From Rhineura floridana (lineage: Eukaryota; Chordata; Lepidosauria; Squamata; Rhineuridae), in NCBI RefSeq assembly GCF_030035675.1, contig NC_084495.1, positions 9,145,001 to 9,209,000 of the forward strand: DNA of 64,000 bases, read 5' to 3'. The notes under the pieces are model-generated. The model worked only from the letters and a program-made list of their open reading frames with translations, had not been told where the DNA came from and searched no databases. Below, piece after piece: positions 32,950 to 43,493 of the stretch (within the stretch, counting starts at the first letter, position 1; each line of letters opens with the position of its first letter). The position numbers and the translations under genes were made by a program.

Positions 32950-34270
32950 TTCAAAATTATCTTGACCTATTCCAGTCTGGGTTCAGGACTGGTTATGGGA
33001 CTGAATCAGCCTTGGTTGCCCTGATGGATGACTTTTATCAGGAGAAAGACAGGGGGAGTGTGATCCTGTTGTTCTTACTTGATGTCTCAGCAGCTTTTGA
33101 TACCATTGACCATGGTATCCTTCTGGGTTGACTGGGTGAGATGGGTATCAGAGGCACTGTTTTACAGTGGTTCTGATCCTACCTTCAGGATAGTTTTTAG
33201 AAAATAGCATTGGGTGATTGTCTTTCGGCCCCCTGGCAGTTGTACTGTGGGGTGCCGCAGGGTACCATCTTGTCCCTTATGCTATTTAATATCTATATGA
33301 AGCTCTTGGGAGCAGTCATCAGGAGATTTGGTATGAGGTGTCAGCAGTACATCGGCTGGATTTGGTGGTGGGCTGGATGAGGGCCAATAAACTGAGTCTG
33401 AATCCTAGCAAGATGGAGGCACTGTGGGCTGGTGATTCCTGAGTTCAGAAAATTGATCACTTGCCTGCTCTGGATGGGGTTGTACTCCCTCTGAAAGAGC
33501 AGGTTCATAGTCTGGGGGTGCTCCTGGATCCATCTTTGTTGCTAGAGGCCCAGGTGACCTCAGTGGCTAGGAGTGCCTTTTACCAACTTTGGCTGGTAAG
33601 ACAGCTGCGACCATTTCTTGACTGGGATAGCCTGACCACTGTTGTCCATGCACGGGTAAACTCCAAGCTGGATTGCTGTAATACGCCCTATGTGGGGCTG
33701 CTCTTGAGGTTGGTCCGGAAGTTGCAGCTGGTGCAAAATGCTGCAGCGAGACTGCTCACTGGGGCAAGGTATCGCCAACATGTCACTCCATTGCTGAAAG
33801 AATTGCACTGGCTGCCCGTTAGCTACTGGGCTAAGTTCAAGGTTCTAATTTTGGTGTACAAAGCCATATACAGTTTGGGACCAGCATACCTGAAAGACCA
33901 TCTTACCTCTTATATATCCACTCGATCCCTACGCTCTGCAGGTGAAGACCTTCTGCAGATACCATCTTATCAGGAGGTCCATTCTGCACAACACAAGAAG
34001 CGGACCTTTAGTGTAGTGGCACCTACTCTTTGGAAGTCCCTCTCCTTAAATATAAGACAGGTGCCATCTCTGTTTTCTTTCGGCACCTACTGAGGTCCTT
34101 CCTCTTTCAACATGTCTTTTAAGTAGAGACCTTATCCTAGTCTGCGTCTGTGTTGGAATTGGTTTTTAACATGTTTTTAAAGCTTTTTTAAAAAAAATGT
34201 GTTTTAAAGATGTTTTGTTTTAATATAGATAGATAGAAATTTAATAAATAAATATATAATAAAATAAATA
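32950..34270 (+). mobile_element. L2-clade LINE, partly open
   Basis: The plus strand has reverse transcriptase motifs (GVPQGTILS at about 33250, worn) and a 210-codon open frame (33461-34093) with VHSLGVLLDPSLLLEAQVTS, LVRKLQLVQNAAARLLTGA and RTFSVVAPTLWKSL. The catalytic YADD region is lost near 33340. It ends in an AT-rich tail with GATA and AAAT repeats. Confidence 0.85.
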
Positions 34271-34421
34271 TATAAACAATAAATAAACTAGAGATTAGGC
34301 TGTTTGTTTTCCACTTAGAAAATCCAGTTTCTCACATAACTAAAAAGGCTTCAGCAACAACAAAAAACATATTTTCTTCGTTGTAAAATAAATGTCGTGA
34401 ACTAGGCTCATTTTTAAGTAG

Positions 34422-34660
34422 AGGACCAGTACGATATAGTGATTAGAGTGTTAGATTAGGACCTGGGAGACGAGGGTTCAAATCCCCACTCAACTATGAA
34501 GCTCACTGGGTGACCTTAGTCCAATCATTGTTTTGTAGCCTCATGTACTACCTCACAGGGTTGTTGTGGGATAAAACGGATGGATGAGCTCATTGGAAGA
34601 AAGGTTGGATGGATGGATGGATGAATAAATAAATAAATAAATAAAGGTTTGTTGGTTTGT
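34422..34660 (+). repeat. tRNA-derived SINE with L2-like body
   Basis: Head gtacgatatagtgattagag and B box ggttcaaatcc, then ctcacagggttgttgtggga and a (GGAT)/(AAAT) tail. Same body type as the copy at 22015. Confidence 0.75.
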
Positions 34661-34911
34661 TTTCGAAGTCCAGAGCAAAGCACTGAACTACAAATTGCAG
34701 ATGCCAAGACCTCCACCTGTGTTTGCAAATCCTCACTGCAGAGGGTTGGTTGGACCAGCTGGTTGTTAAAATAGCTTCTAATTTTATTACTAGATATGGT
34801 GTCACAGTATCCTGGTTCTCAACCCACATGCAACAAATGAAGCCACATTTCACTGTGGTGTAAGTCTCATAAAAAGAATGATTCCCTGAGGAACAACATA
34901 AATGCCTTAGG
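34661..34911. other. Unassigned sequence
   Basis: Nothing recognised. Confidence 0.35.
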
Positions 34912-35002
34912 CTGCAATCCAATACACACTTACCTGGGAGCAAGGCCTATTGAACCTAATGGAGCTTACTGTGAGTAGACATGTATTGGATTGCAGCCTA
35001 AT
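34912..35002. mobile_element. Palindromic short DNA repeat
   Basis: Near-perfect inverted ends aggctgcaatccaatacac and gtattggattgcagcct around cctgggagcaaggcc. This is the best-preserved copy of the repeat also at 13151, 36258 and 58512. Confidence 0.65.
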
Positions 35003-35317
35003 TTGGGAGTAAGTCCCATTGTACTTAATGGGATTTAGTTCTAAATAAACATATACAGAAATATACTTTTGTTTGCCTGTTTAGAAGATTTTTGTGCTAG
35101 TTTTCAGGATCAAACTCCAGCTAAAATTTACTCAAAGGTTTTTAGTGCTGCTATCTCTGCTGTTTAGCATTCAAAATGCTCAAAACAGAAGATACTGAGC
35201 AAAAACCATATAGGAAAGAATAAAAGTCTGGTATAATTTTCTTTCCTAGGCTCACAGATTACTTTACAACAATTTGAGGTCTGTTAAGGAAAAACAGATG
35301 AACATTTAGATTTGTAG
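35003..35317. other. Unassigned sequence
   Basis: A further piece of the same palindromic repeat adjoins on the left (gagtaagtcccattg). The rest is unrecognised. Confidence 0.35.
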
Positions 35318-35462
35318 GAAGGTGGTGGGCTCTCCAATACTGGAGGCATTCAAGAGCCAGCTGGACAGGCACTTCTTGGGTATACTTTAATTTGGATTCC
35401 TGCATTGAGCAGGGAGTTGGACTCGATGGCCTTATAGGCCCCTTCCAACTCTATGATGCTAC
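35318..35462 (+). repeat. CR1 LINE 3' end
   Basis: The plus strand matches the CR1 terminus: tggactcgatggccttatag, then gccccttccaactctatgat. Coding remains read VVGSPILEAFKSQLDRHF-like. Confidence 0.85.
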
Positions 35463-36437
35463 AACCAAAGGAATCCTTCACAGAATTTCCCCAATGGATT
35501 AAAACCCAAAAGTAAAATACAGAGATTAGTCTGCTATCTCTGATGCCATTTTAGGGTGTGTGTTGAGAAAAAAGGATTTTCTGAGCACTAAAAATAAAAA
35601 AAATCGAAACATCTCTTCTAAGAAATAGCAGCTAAGCTGAAAAAAAGAGTCTGATGCCAAGATCAGGTTTGGCTTAAGGACCCAGAAGTCACTTAAAATA
35701 TTTCTCTGAATGGCTCTGCAGAGGGTGGAAGAAAAGAGTTGGCCATTATCATTTTTTTCCAGCAGATGCTTATGGTTTACATTAGGGCAGTTTCATTATT
35801 GGAAAATGTTTTGAGTGTAGATGAGAAAAGAGGGTTAATCCTCTCCCCACAATGTCTCTTTATTCCTGTGCTCAGCTGACAAACATGAGAACAGGATACC
35901 ATGTTATTATTTTTAATTTGCTTGCTCGCTTGTATAGACAGCCCTCCCAGAAGTCCTTTTTAATTGTGCATTCATGATGGTATTGGGGTGGTTATATGCA
36001 ATCCCACTTTCAGTCAAGGGTGGCAAGTAAAAAATGTGGACAAAAACGCCTACAATGACTTAGATTTGTGTCATACTGAGCTTGAAACAAATATTTCTCA
36101 GGCCCCCCCAGGATTTTTTCAAAAAAGCTGTGCCAGTGCTATGCCAAACATCCTCTCACGCCCCCCCCTTGACTAATGAGAGAAGAAAGTGCATTGAAAA
36201 ATTTCCCAAGAGCAGAAAATGTTGGTGACTGTCTCATGCGGAGGATGGAGAGATTTGGGGTTGCATCCAATGCTAACCCTACTCAGAATAAACCCACTGA
36301 AATAAACGGACATGACTAACTTAGGTCCATGAATTTAAATGAGTCTACTCTGAGCAAAATTTACTTGGGCATAACCCCTTGTTGTGTTTCCCTTGCTTTG
36401 GAGGTCACCAAGGGGTGTTTTTGAGTGTCCCTTAAAA
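35463..36437. other. Unassigned sequence
   Basis: Mostly unrecognised. About 36258-36372 is a worn palindromic repeat of the 34912 type. Confidence 0.4.
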
Positions 36438-36523
36438 CAGGAGTGGGGAACCTTTGGCCCTTCTGATATTGCTGAACTTCAACTCTCATCAGCCCCAGCA
36501 AGCATGCCCAATGGCCAAGGATA

Positions 36524-38170
36524 ATGATGATGATGATGATGATGATAATAATAATAATAATAATAATTTAATTTCTGTGTTGCCTATCTGGCCAATGGCC
36601 ACTCTAGGCGACGTACATCTTTGTTTCAATAAAATACATCATAATAAAACAATACAACGATAAAACTATAAAACTATAAACAATGACAGTTCAGAGTACT
36701 AGGCAATTTATCATAGTGATTAACCCTCCCCGGAAGTCCCAAAGGCCTGTCTGAAAAGCCAGGTCTTCAAGGCCTGGCGGAATACATTCAGGGAACGGGC
36801 ATGCCGAAGATCATACGGGAGGGAGTTCCAGAGAGTGGGGGCCGCCACTGAAAATACCCTGTCTCTCGTCCCCACCAACCTAGCTATTTTAGTTGGTGGG
36901 ACTGAGAGAAGGCCCTGTGTGGCTGATCTTGTGGGGCGGCATAATTGGTGGTGTTGGAGGCGCTCCATCAGATAAACTGGGCCGAGACCGTATAGGGATT
37001 TAAAGGTTAATACCAACACCTTGAATTGGGCCCGGAAAACAACTGGGAGCCAGTGCAGATCGAACAGCACTGGAATAATATGCTCCCGGCGGCGACAGTT
37101 TGTAAGTAGTTGAGCCGCCGCATTTTGTATAAGTTGTAATTTCCGAATCGTTTTCAAGGGTAGCCCCACGTAGAGCGCATTGCAGTAATCCAAACGAGAG
37201 GTGACCAGGGCATGTACCACCAATGGGAGCTGGTGAACAGGAAGGTATGGTTGCAGTCTACGTATGAGGTATAATTGATACCAAGCTGCCCGACTCACTG
37301 CCGAAATCTGAGCCTCCATGGACAGCTTGGAATCAAGAACAACCCCAAGGCTGCGGACCTGGTCCTTTAGGGGCAATCTCACCCCGTCGAACATCAAGTC
37401 AATATCTCCCAACCTTCCTCTGTCTCCCACGAGTAGCACCTCGGTCTTATCGGGATTCAGCTTCAGCCTGTTCCTTCCCATCCATCCACTCACGGATTCC
37501 AGGCACTTGGACAAGGTCTCCACAGCCAACTCTGGTGAGGATTTAAACGAGAGATAGAGCTGAGTGTCATCCGCATATTGGTGACACTGCAGCCCAAATC
37601 TCCTAATGATTGTCCCCAGCGGCTTCATATAGATATTAAATAGCATGGGAGAGAGGATAGAGGCCTGTGGCACACCCAGAGCTTGGAAAAGTTACTTTTT
37701 TGAACTACAACTCCCATCAGCCCCAGCCAGCATGGCCACTGGATTGGTCTGATGGGAGTTGTAGTTCAAAAAAGTAACTTTTCCAAGCTCTGGGCACACC
37801 ACAATTGAAAGGCCAAGGGTCTGAAACCTCCTCCCCCAATGCTACCTGTTGATGCCTATCGGAGAGAAAGAAGCGGAACCACTGCAGTACAGTGCCTCCT
37901 ATTCCCAACCCCTCCAGGCGATGTAAAAGGATACTGTGGTCAACAGTATCAAAAGCCGCCGAGAGATCCAGGAGGACAAGAAAGGTGAATTCTCCCCCGT
38001 CTAATGCCCTCCTCATATCATCCACCAGAGCGACCAAGGCTGTTTCAGTTCCATGTCCAGTCCTGAAACCCGATTGGTATGGATCCAAATAATCCGTTTC
38101 ATCCAAGTGTGTCGACAGCTGATTAGCCACCACTCGCTCAATGACCTTGCCCAAGAATGGTAAATTTGAG
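36524..38170 (-). mobile_element. Young L2-clade LINE with an internal MITE
   Basis: The minus strand holds two long open segments: 36720-37673 (317 codons, with [17 protein letters not shown] and [14 protein letters not shown]) and 37717-38250 (start of the reverse transcriptase: NLPFLGKVIERVVANQL, FDTVDHSILLHRLEGLGIGG). They are separated only by the MITE at 37677-37792. Nearly identical to the L2 at 7874. The 3' stem-loop is at 36579-36612, followed by (ATG)n and (AAT)n repeats. It is longer at its 5' end than the 7874 copy. Confidence 0.9.
37677..37792. mobile_element. hAT-type MITE with perfect 8-bp target duplication
   Basis: A 116-bp near-perfect palindrome with ends CAGAGCTTGGAAAAGTTAC and its complement. 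Flanked by GGCACACC on both sides (37669-37676 and 37793-37800). The L2 copy at 7874 shows the same site once, uninterrupted (around 8986-8993). This is a recent insertion. Confidence 0.95.
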
Positions 38171-38324
38171 ATGATGGGAGTTGTAGTCCAGCAACATCTG
38201 GAGGGCCAAAGGTTCCCCACATCCGTTAAGAGCAGGACCACACCGCACACATAAAGCAGATACCGCTCTGGGCTCCTTCTGGGAGGAAGGGCAGGATATA
38301 AATTTAATTAATAAATAAAAGCAC

Positions 38325-38500
38325 ATTCAATGCACATTTAAAGCACATGACTTCCCCCAGAGAATCATGGGGACTCTACTTTGTTAAGGGTGCTAGAAAT
38401 TTGTAGCTCTGTGAAAGGAAAACCACAGTTCCCAGGATTCTTTAGGGGAAGTCATGTGGTTTAAATGTGTGTTGGATGTGCTTTAAATGTATGATGTGGG
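38325..38500. mobile_element. Palindromic MITE (tttaaagcacat type)
   Basis: Ends cattcaatgcacatttaaag and ctttaaatgtatgat face each other around a core with paired gggaactgtg-like arms. Same family as 58890-59430. It lies just upstream of the Shisa-like gene A promoter. Confidence 0.65.
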
Positions 38501-38569
38501 GTGTGGCTTGGCTATTAGCGACCAGGAGTCAGGTGCAGGAGGCGGGTCAATTGTCTATTTACACGTAGA

Positions 38570-38837
38570 GCCATTCTCACAGGTTGAAAGTGATCAGCGG
38601 GTTCCTGGTTGGTGAACGGCCAGGGACCCGGGCCAGGCCAGCGGAGACAAGTTGTGCTTCTAGACCTCATCAAGGAAAGTTTTATGGAGGGGTACAAAGG
38701 ATAGTCGGAAGGGCTAGCCTGGCTAGTCAGACTTCCACCCTCGTCGTCTAAGTAACTAACGTGGGGAAGGGACGGCTTTGAAAAGGGGGTGTCTCCTCAG
38801 AAGGGTTCCTGAGTCCCGCCCAGAGAAAGTGCGGGCT
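38570..38837 (+). promoter_or_regulatory. Promoter and leader of Shisa-like gene A
   Basis: Homologous to the region upstream of gene B: tcaattgtctatttacacgt against tcaatttacgt, and gttgtgcttctagacctcat against gttgtgctgctgggcctcgt. Where gene B has TATAAA, gene A has TACAAA (38693-38698). The leader further down is also shared (ggctttgaaaag). The region is CpG-rich. Confidence 0.65.
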
Positions 38838-39150
38838 ATGCGGAAAGCTTTGTCCTGCTTGTTACTCCTGCTGTTGGCTGCAGGTGGCGCCCGTTCGAGC
38901 ACCGAGGACGAATTGTGTCGAGCCAGGCGACACCAGACGGAATCGCCGGCCGGAGCCTTTCAATGTCCGAAGCGGCTCGACGGCGCGGACGCCAAGTGCT
39001 CTTGCCAGGTTTTCCGCCCGCCCTCCTGTTGCTCGTCGGGCGAGGCCGTCCTAGGTGAACAGCGGGGTCCTCGCGCCGCTCATCTCAAGGAGGGAGTCTC
39101 TGCCGCTGGCCCAGGAACCACAAAGCCCCCGAATAATAGGCTCTTTCGGA
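38838..39150 (+). CDS. Shisa-like protein A, exon 1 (signal peptide, Cys domain)
   Basis: ATG at 38838 opens a 104-codon exon plus one base, ended by the strong donor GTAAGTGA. The in-frame ATG at 38778 is rejected because the homologous gene B starts at the matching position. Residues 1 to about 20 form a signal peptide (MRKALSCLLLLLLAAGG). The extracellular part (21-104) matches the Shisa domain: C27, FQCP (41-44), D48-G-A-D-A52, CC at 64-65, then SSGEA. Against the usual eight Shisa cysteines it has C27, C43, C56, C64 and C65, lacks those at 55, 59 and 77, and has an extra C54. Shisa proteins are type I membrane adaptors of the endoplasmic reticulum or cell surface that regulate receptor trafficking or degradation. 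Exon 2 at 42090 supplies the rest; total 247 aa. The frame is fully open, so the gene is probably live. The specific function is unknown. Confidence 0.82.
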
Positions 39151-39385
39151 GTAAGTGAGCCTTCTCCGCCCACCACTGCCGGGGCGGTTTTGGGGGGTTC
39201 TTAGCTGGAGCTAGCCTCTAGTGTCTTTGAGAGAGTCTGCCAAATCCCCAGCTCTGAGCAGTCTCCTAAATTTTTCCTTCTAATCAATATTTTCCCCTTG
39301 CTTTCCCCTTCTTATTACAATAGATGATTTCCGCTGCCTGGGCGCTCTTTGCCAACCCTCCGCATTCCAAATAAACAAGCTTTTA
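39151..39385 (+). other. Shisa-like gene A intron, first part
   Basis: The intron runs from 39151 to 42089 (2939 bp). No repeat is recognised in this first part. Confidence 0.6.
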
Positions 39386-39515
39386 CATAGGAAGCTGCTT
39401 TATACCGAGAGAGACCATAGATCCATCTAGCTCAATATTGCCTACACTGACTGGCAGTGCTTCTCCAGGGTTTCAAGCAGGAAATATCCCTAGCTGTATC
39501 AGGAGATGCAGTGGA
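39386..39515 (-). repeat. tRNA-derived SINE, truncated
   Basis: Minus-strand body and end of the SINE family at 25433 (taggaagctgctttatacc on plus). The head is missing. Confidence 0.7.
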
Positions 39516-39834
39516 GTCTCAGGGAGAAAGTTGCCAAATAAGGTCAGCAGAGGACGCAAAGGATTGTATTAGCATGCAAGGCTAAGGGCTAAGTTGCCAC
39601 TTTTTATTTTGCAAAAGAACAACGACCCTTTATTGTGACCAGCCAAAATGCTGCAACTGAGCATGCAAATGAGCCCCCCAGAACTCTTCCATCGGGTTGC
39701 ATGTTCAACAAAGGAAAAGCGTTGAGGAACACACAAACTGTGTCTGCATTGATCAAAAATATGCATTTCTTCTGCAGGTGGTGAAACTACCACAAGGGCC
39801 CCTCTGCTCATCTTAACACCCGAGAGGGTCTATA
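39516..39834. other. Unassigned intron sequence
   Basis: No confident call. A minus-strand polyadenylation-like signal (caataaaggg in complement) hints at an old LTR, not established. Confidence 0.3.
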
Positions 39835-40640
39835 GGGATGGAAGTGGTCTTTCAGGTATTTGGAGCCTAAGTTGTTTAGGGCTCTAAACACTAACTTTGA
39901 ATTGCACCAGGAAATGAACTGGCAACCAATGCAGTTGTTTTTAAACAGGGGTTATATGAGCTTGAAATGGAACCTTAACCAGTCATCTGGCTGCTGCATG
40001 TTGCACCCATTGAAGTTTCTCAGTTGTCTTCAAGGACAGCCCCACACAGAATGCATTGCAATAATTCAGTCTGGAAGTTATGGAGGACAGTGGCCAAGTC
40101 ATTTCTGTCCAAAAAGGGCTGTATTTATTTGATTTATTTTTTATTATTTGATTTATATCCCGCCCTTCCTCCCAGTAGGAGCCCAGGGCGGCAAACAAAA
40201 GCACTAAAAACACTTTAAAACATCATAAAAACAGACTTTAAAATACATTAAAGCAAAACATCTTTAAAAAGTTTTTTTAAAAAAAAGCTTTCAAGACATC
40301 TTTAAAAAAAAGAATAAAAACGTTGTTGTTTTTAAAAAAAGGTTTACAAACATCTTAAAAAGCAATTCCAACACAGACTGGGATAAGGTCTCAACTTAAA
40401 AGGCTTGCTGAAAGAGGAAGGTCTTCAATAGGTGCTGAAAACATAACAGAGATGGTGCCTGTCAAATATTTAAGGGGAGGGAATTCCACAGGGTAGGTGC
40501 TGCCACACTAAAGGTCCACTTCCTATGTTGTGCAGAACGGATTTCCTGAGAAGATGGTATCTGCAGGAGGCCCTCACCTGCAGAGCGCTCTGATCGACTG
40601 GGTATGTAAGGGGTAAAATGATCTTTCAGGTATCCTGAAA
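39835..40640 (-). repeat. Two abutting L2-clade LINE fragments
   Basis: 39835-40117 is the minus-strand L2 region with LQWVQHAAAR. 40118-40640 is a second copy, with the CCGCCCT/AGGGCGG tail stem-loop class (atttatatcccgcccttcc on plus) and coding remains TPYIPSRSERSAGEGLLQIP. Both are decayed. Confidence 0.7.
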
Positions 40641-41018
40641 GCTGTAGCTGGCGAACCACCTGAAGCAGGAAAAAAGCATTCCTAGCCTATGATTGAAAAC
40701 CTTCACCCTGTGCATGGTGGCGGCCTCTGTCCTCCTTGACTCATCAGCTGTTGGTAGAGTTAGCCTTTACAGCAGCAGCAGCAGCAGAGTAGATTGAGAC
40801 TGTGTGTGACTTTACCTGTAAAGGAGCAGACGTTTGCTTTCCTGCAATCACTGAGGTTTCAGACTTAGTGAAATAAAGAAAGCTTACTTTATTGAGAGAA
40901 ATACATAACAGAAAGGAAAGGGATCCTGGGTGTGACTTACCAGCTATGTCGGAGGTGCACAGACCTGGCATAGTCTTTGCCCTTATGCTACAGGTGAAGC
41001 CACAAAGCATAAGATATC
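40641..41018. other. Unassigned intron sequence
   Basis: A short (CAG)n tract lies at about 40770-40785. Nothing else is recognised. Confidence 0.35.
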
Positions 41019-41491
41019 TGTTGGAATATATGTGGTTCAACTCCAACTTGGGTTGAGGCTGTATGGGGTTAAAAAGGGTAGCTAGAGAGGAGACCTCTTG
41101 GTTGCTAGGCTATACCTGTCCTTTGATCCCCTGCTATCTCTTCCTTCCTGCTAGACTGATATGCAAAGGATGTTGATCCTAGTTCCTTCCCTCCTTCCCA
41201 GTCTTCTTTCTCTCGAGAGGGGAGCAGACATTTTCCCTTTGTCTCTCTCCTCTCCTCCAAGCATAAGGGCAAGCACTGGGCTCAGTGTTTGCTGCTCCAA
41301 CTTAGCTAGTTAGTTAGATATAGGACTCTTTCCTATCAAGCATGTACTTCCAGAATAAGGTAGTTATTTCTTATTTTAAAGCTTAAAGTCTCTGTCTGAC
41401 TAATTTGCAGGAAAGGTAGAATCTTTAGCAAAGATTCAAACACACACACATAAGCTTGCTCGGTACTCTGTTCCCAGCGCGTTCTCCAACA
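41019..41491 (+). mobile_element. Solo LTR, family 1, best copy (fossil)
   Basis: 473 bp, starting TGTTGGAATATATG and ending TTCTCCAACA, flanked by the perfect 5-bp repeat ATATC (41014-41018 and 41492-41496). No internal region. It lies in the intron of Shisa-like gene A in the same orientation. A 5-bp duplication fits ERV or Gypsy integration. Moderately old, judged from divergence to the copies at 23337 and 26546. Confidence 0.9.
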
Positions 41492-41611
41492 ATATCTCCT
41501 CTCTCCTCAAGGGATGGAGAAGGTGCAGAAAGGAGAGTTGGAAGTTGTGGTCAGTATCGGGTTACAGTAAGGAAGGAAGATTTAGCAGATGAGCAAAGGA
41601 GAGGTTCTTGC

Positions 41612-41790
41612 GGCAAGGGCCATAGCTCAGTGGCAGAGCATCTGCCTTGCAGGCAAAAGGCCACAGATTCCATCTCCAGGAAGGACTAGGAGAGTATCCT
41701 GGAGAGCTGCTGCCGGTCAGTGTAAACAATGCTGAGCTGCCTGGACCAGTGGTCTGAGTCAGTATAAGGCAGCTTCCGATGTAGCAACCT
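41612..41790 (+). repeat. tRNA-derived SINE, near full length
   Basis: The A box region ccatagctcagtggcagag is well kept. The body follows (gctgctgccggtcagtgtaa), with the end aggcagcttccgatg. Not a tRNA gene: the B box and cloverleaf are not intact. Confidence 0.8.
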
Positions 41791-42089
41791 GGAGGGTCCC
41801 TATGTCTCCCCTCAGGCATGCAAACCCACCCAATTCGGGGTGCATTCCCACAACTCCAACAGAGACCTTCCTGTGTATGTGAGTTGTGCAGGGGAGCGCT
41901 CGTGAAGGAACAGCAGAAACTGGAGGTGGGGAAAATGGGGTGTCAGGAACAATTGTTTTGTTGTTTATGTTTTATAATGTGCTTTATTTGTTTTTGATTT
42001 AACATTGGGGACCTTCAGATGTCAAGCGACTAATAAATAATAGTAATAATGATAATGATAGTTAATTGTCCTTTTCTTCTGTTTTCCAG
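41791..42089. other. End of Shisa-like gene A intron
   Basis: No repeat recognised except a short AT run (taataaataatagtaat, near 42030). It ends in a good polypyrimidine tract and the acceptor TTTTCCAG (to 42089). Confidence 0.6.
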
Positions 42090-42520
42090 ACTGGTGGGGT
42101 GCAATTGTATTTTTCATTGTGCTAGCTGTTGGCACAGTCGCTTGGAATGTCGTCCGCTACTGCAGGGAGCGATACAGCCCTCAGAGGAGAGACCTCAGTC
42201 TTCCAAATGCATTCAGTGGGCGAATCTGGCTGGAAGATTTTGGCCCTCCTCCACCAATCCAAACCCTTGGCGTCCCTCCCCCATATACTGCAAGCCCACC
42301 TCCCCCTTATGCTGCAGATCCACCCCCCTATAGTGTTGAGGACCCTCAAGACAACAGAGATCCTCCCCCTCCATTTCCCAACTCACCTGTTGTGCCGTTT
42401 CCTTGCGCAAATGGTGGAAGTGCAGAGGAGGGGGCTGCCGTCTGGCCTGCCATGCAGAGAAATGCTCCTGGGTGCTTTTTAGGACCTACCTTGGAAACAG
42501 AATTGCCAGTGGACTCCTGA
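42090..42520 (+). CDS. Shisa-like protein A, exon 2 (TM and PPPY tail)
   Basis: Begins after CCAG at 42089. Two bases complete the junction codon (Asn105), and 142 codons run to the TGA at 42518-42520. Residues 106-126 form one transmembrane helix (WWGAIVFFIVLAVGTVAWNVV), followed by the basic stop-transfer RYCRERYSPQRR. The cytoplasmic tail has LEDFGPPPP, then three PPPY motifs with Y170, Y178 and Y185, and PPPPF further on. PPPY is the class I ligand of WW domains, as in NEDD4-family ubiquitin ligases and as present in SHISA5, TMEM92 and WBP1-type proteins. Phase and fold both match exon 1. Gene B shares (Y)C(R/W)ERYS and LED(F/L)GPPPP. Confidence 0.85.
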
Positions 42521-42750
42521 TGGACACTTCTGAGACTATTTATGGAATGTGATGCTGCTGGATTATCTTTGGCTTGCTTTTAGGATCCAGGAAATGGATC
42601 AGCCCTAACATACTTGTAAGAGTGAATTCTTCGCCGTTGTGTAAGGTCTCTCAAACAAAACTGTGGCCTGGTTTCCTTGGGATGAGAGATCCACAGAACT
42701 TGGGAGAAACTGGCTTTCTTCACACGGAGGGGAGAGGCTGGCTAAATAAA
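42521..42750 (+). promoter_or_regulatory. 3' untranslated region and poly(A) signal of gene A
   Basis: AATAAA at 42745-42750 is the first canonical signal after the stop, followed by a T- and G-rich stretch. If this is right, the transcript ends about 590 bp before the gene B TATA box. Confidence 0.55.
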
Positions 42751-43139
42751 AAACAGCAGTTTGATAGTTTTGAGAGACTGCGTCCACCTCGAGGAACAGT
42801 CTCTCCTCCCCCCATCTACTGTGGACTGGTGAATCTGCTGCAACGCAGGACTGTCTGTTTGCCTACACTTATGCTGTTTATCTGCAAATAATCCAACTAT
42901 TACAAAGACAATGCAGAAATGTTGACACCTTCTCTTTCCCTCCCTGAGCAATATAGTCATTGGGTGGGAGGGTGGGAAAGAGCCAGTCTAGCTGTGGATC
43001 TTTCCCTTAGGGGTGAGACTCTTTAGATGGATGGCAGAGGTGTTCAACGTCAAATCTGCCAAAAAGAACTTAGTTCCAATTAATGTAGAAAGGATCGCAT
43101 AATTCCGAAGGAGCAAGTCCCTTTTAAAGCCACGAACAA
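42751..43139. other. Spacer between the two Shisa-like genes
   Basis: No repeat or exon recognised. Confidence 0.5.
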
Positions 43140-43493
43140 ATGTTAGCGCGCTCGAATCGGGCACGAGATGGATCGGTTGTCAATTTACGTAGGGAACCTT
43201 TTTGGCCCCTGCGGGGGGAGGGACAGAGGGTTAGAAATGCATGGAGAGCCGCTTCTTAGCGGATGGGCGGGGATCGGGGCCAAGCCAGCTGAGGTGAGTT
43301 GTGCTGCTGGGCCTCGTCCGGGAGTTTCTTCGAGGGATATAAAGCCTGGGTGGGCGGGCTTGCGTGTGGCGCTTGCTTGGCTCCGGACAGAGGCGTAGCG
43401 GGCGGGTCAGACGCGGAGAGTGGCGATAGCGGGAGGCAAAGACTGCTTTGGAAAAGAGGCGTCTCTTTGTCGCCCCGACCACGAGTGTAAGCT
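43140..43493 (+). promoter_or_regulatory. Promoter and leader of Shisa-like gene B
   Basis: CpG-rich, with a consensus TATA box (TATAAA, 43338-43343) and GC boxes (gggcgggg at about 43265, ggcggg near 43400). Start of transcription is expected near 43370, giving a leader of about 120 bases. Homologous to the region at 38570-38837. Confidence 0.75.

Larger units (their letters stand above)
36438..38222. mobile_element. hAT-type MITE split by an L2 insertion
   Basis: The left part, 36438-36523 (CAGGAGTGGGGAACC to ggccaagga), and right part, 38171-38222 (tgatgggagttgtag onward to ggttccccac), join into one MITE when the L2 is removed. Confidence 0.75.

Noticed and set aside
38778-38837. Upstream in-frame ATG of Shisa-like gene A, adding 20 residues
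   Set aside because: The added residues (arginine-rich) would bury the signal peptide, and the homologous gene B starts at the position equal to 38838.
41612-41690. tRNA-like sequence with a good A box
   Set aside because: It belongs to a SINE with a shared body; the B box and cloverleaf are not intact, and the same sequence recurs across the window.
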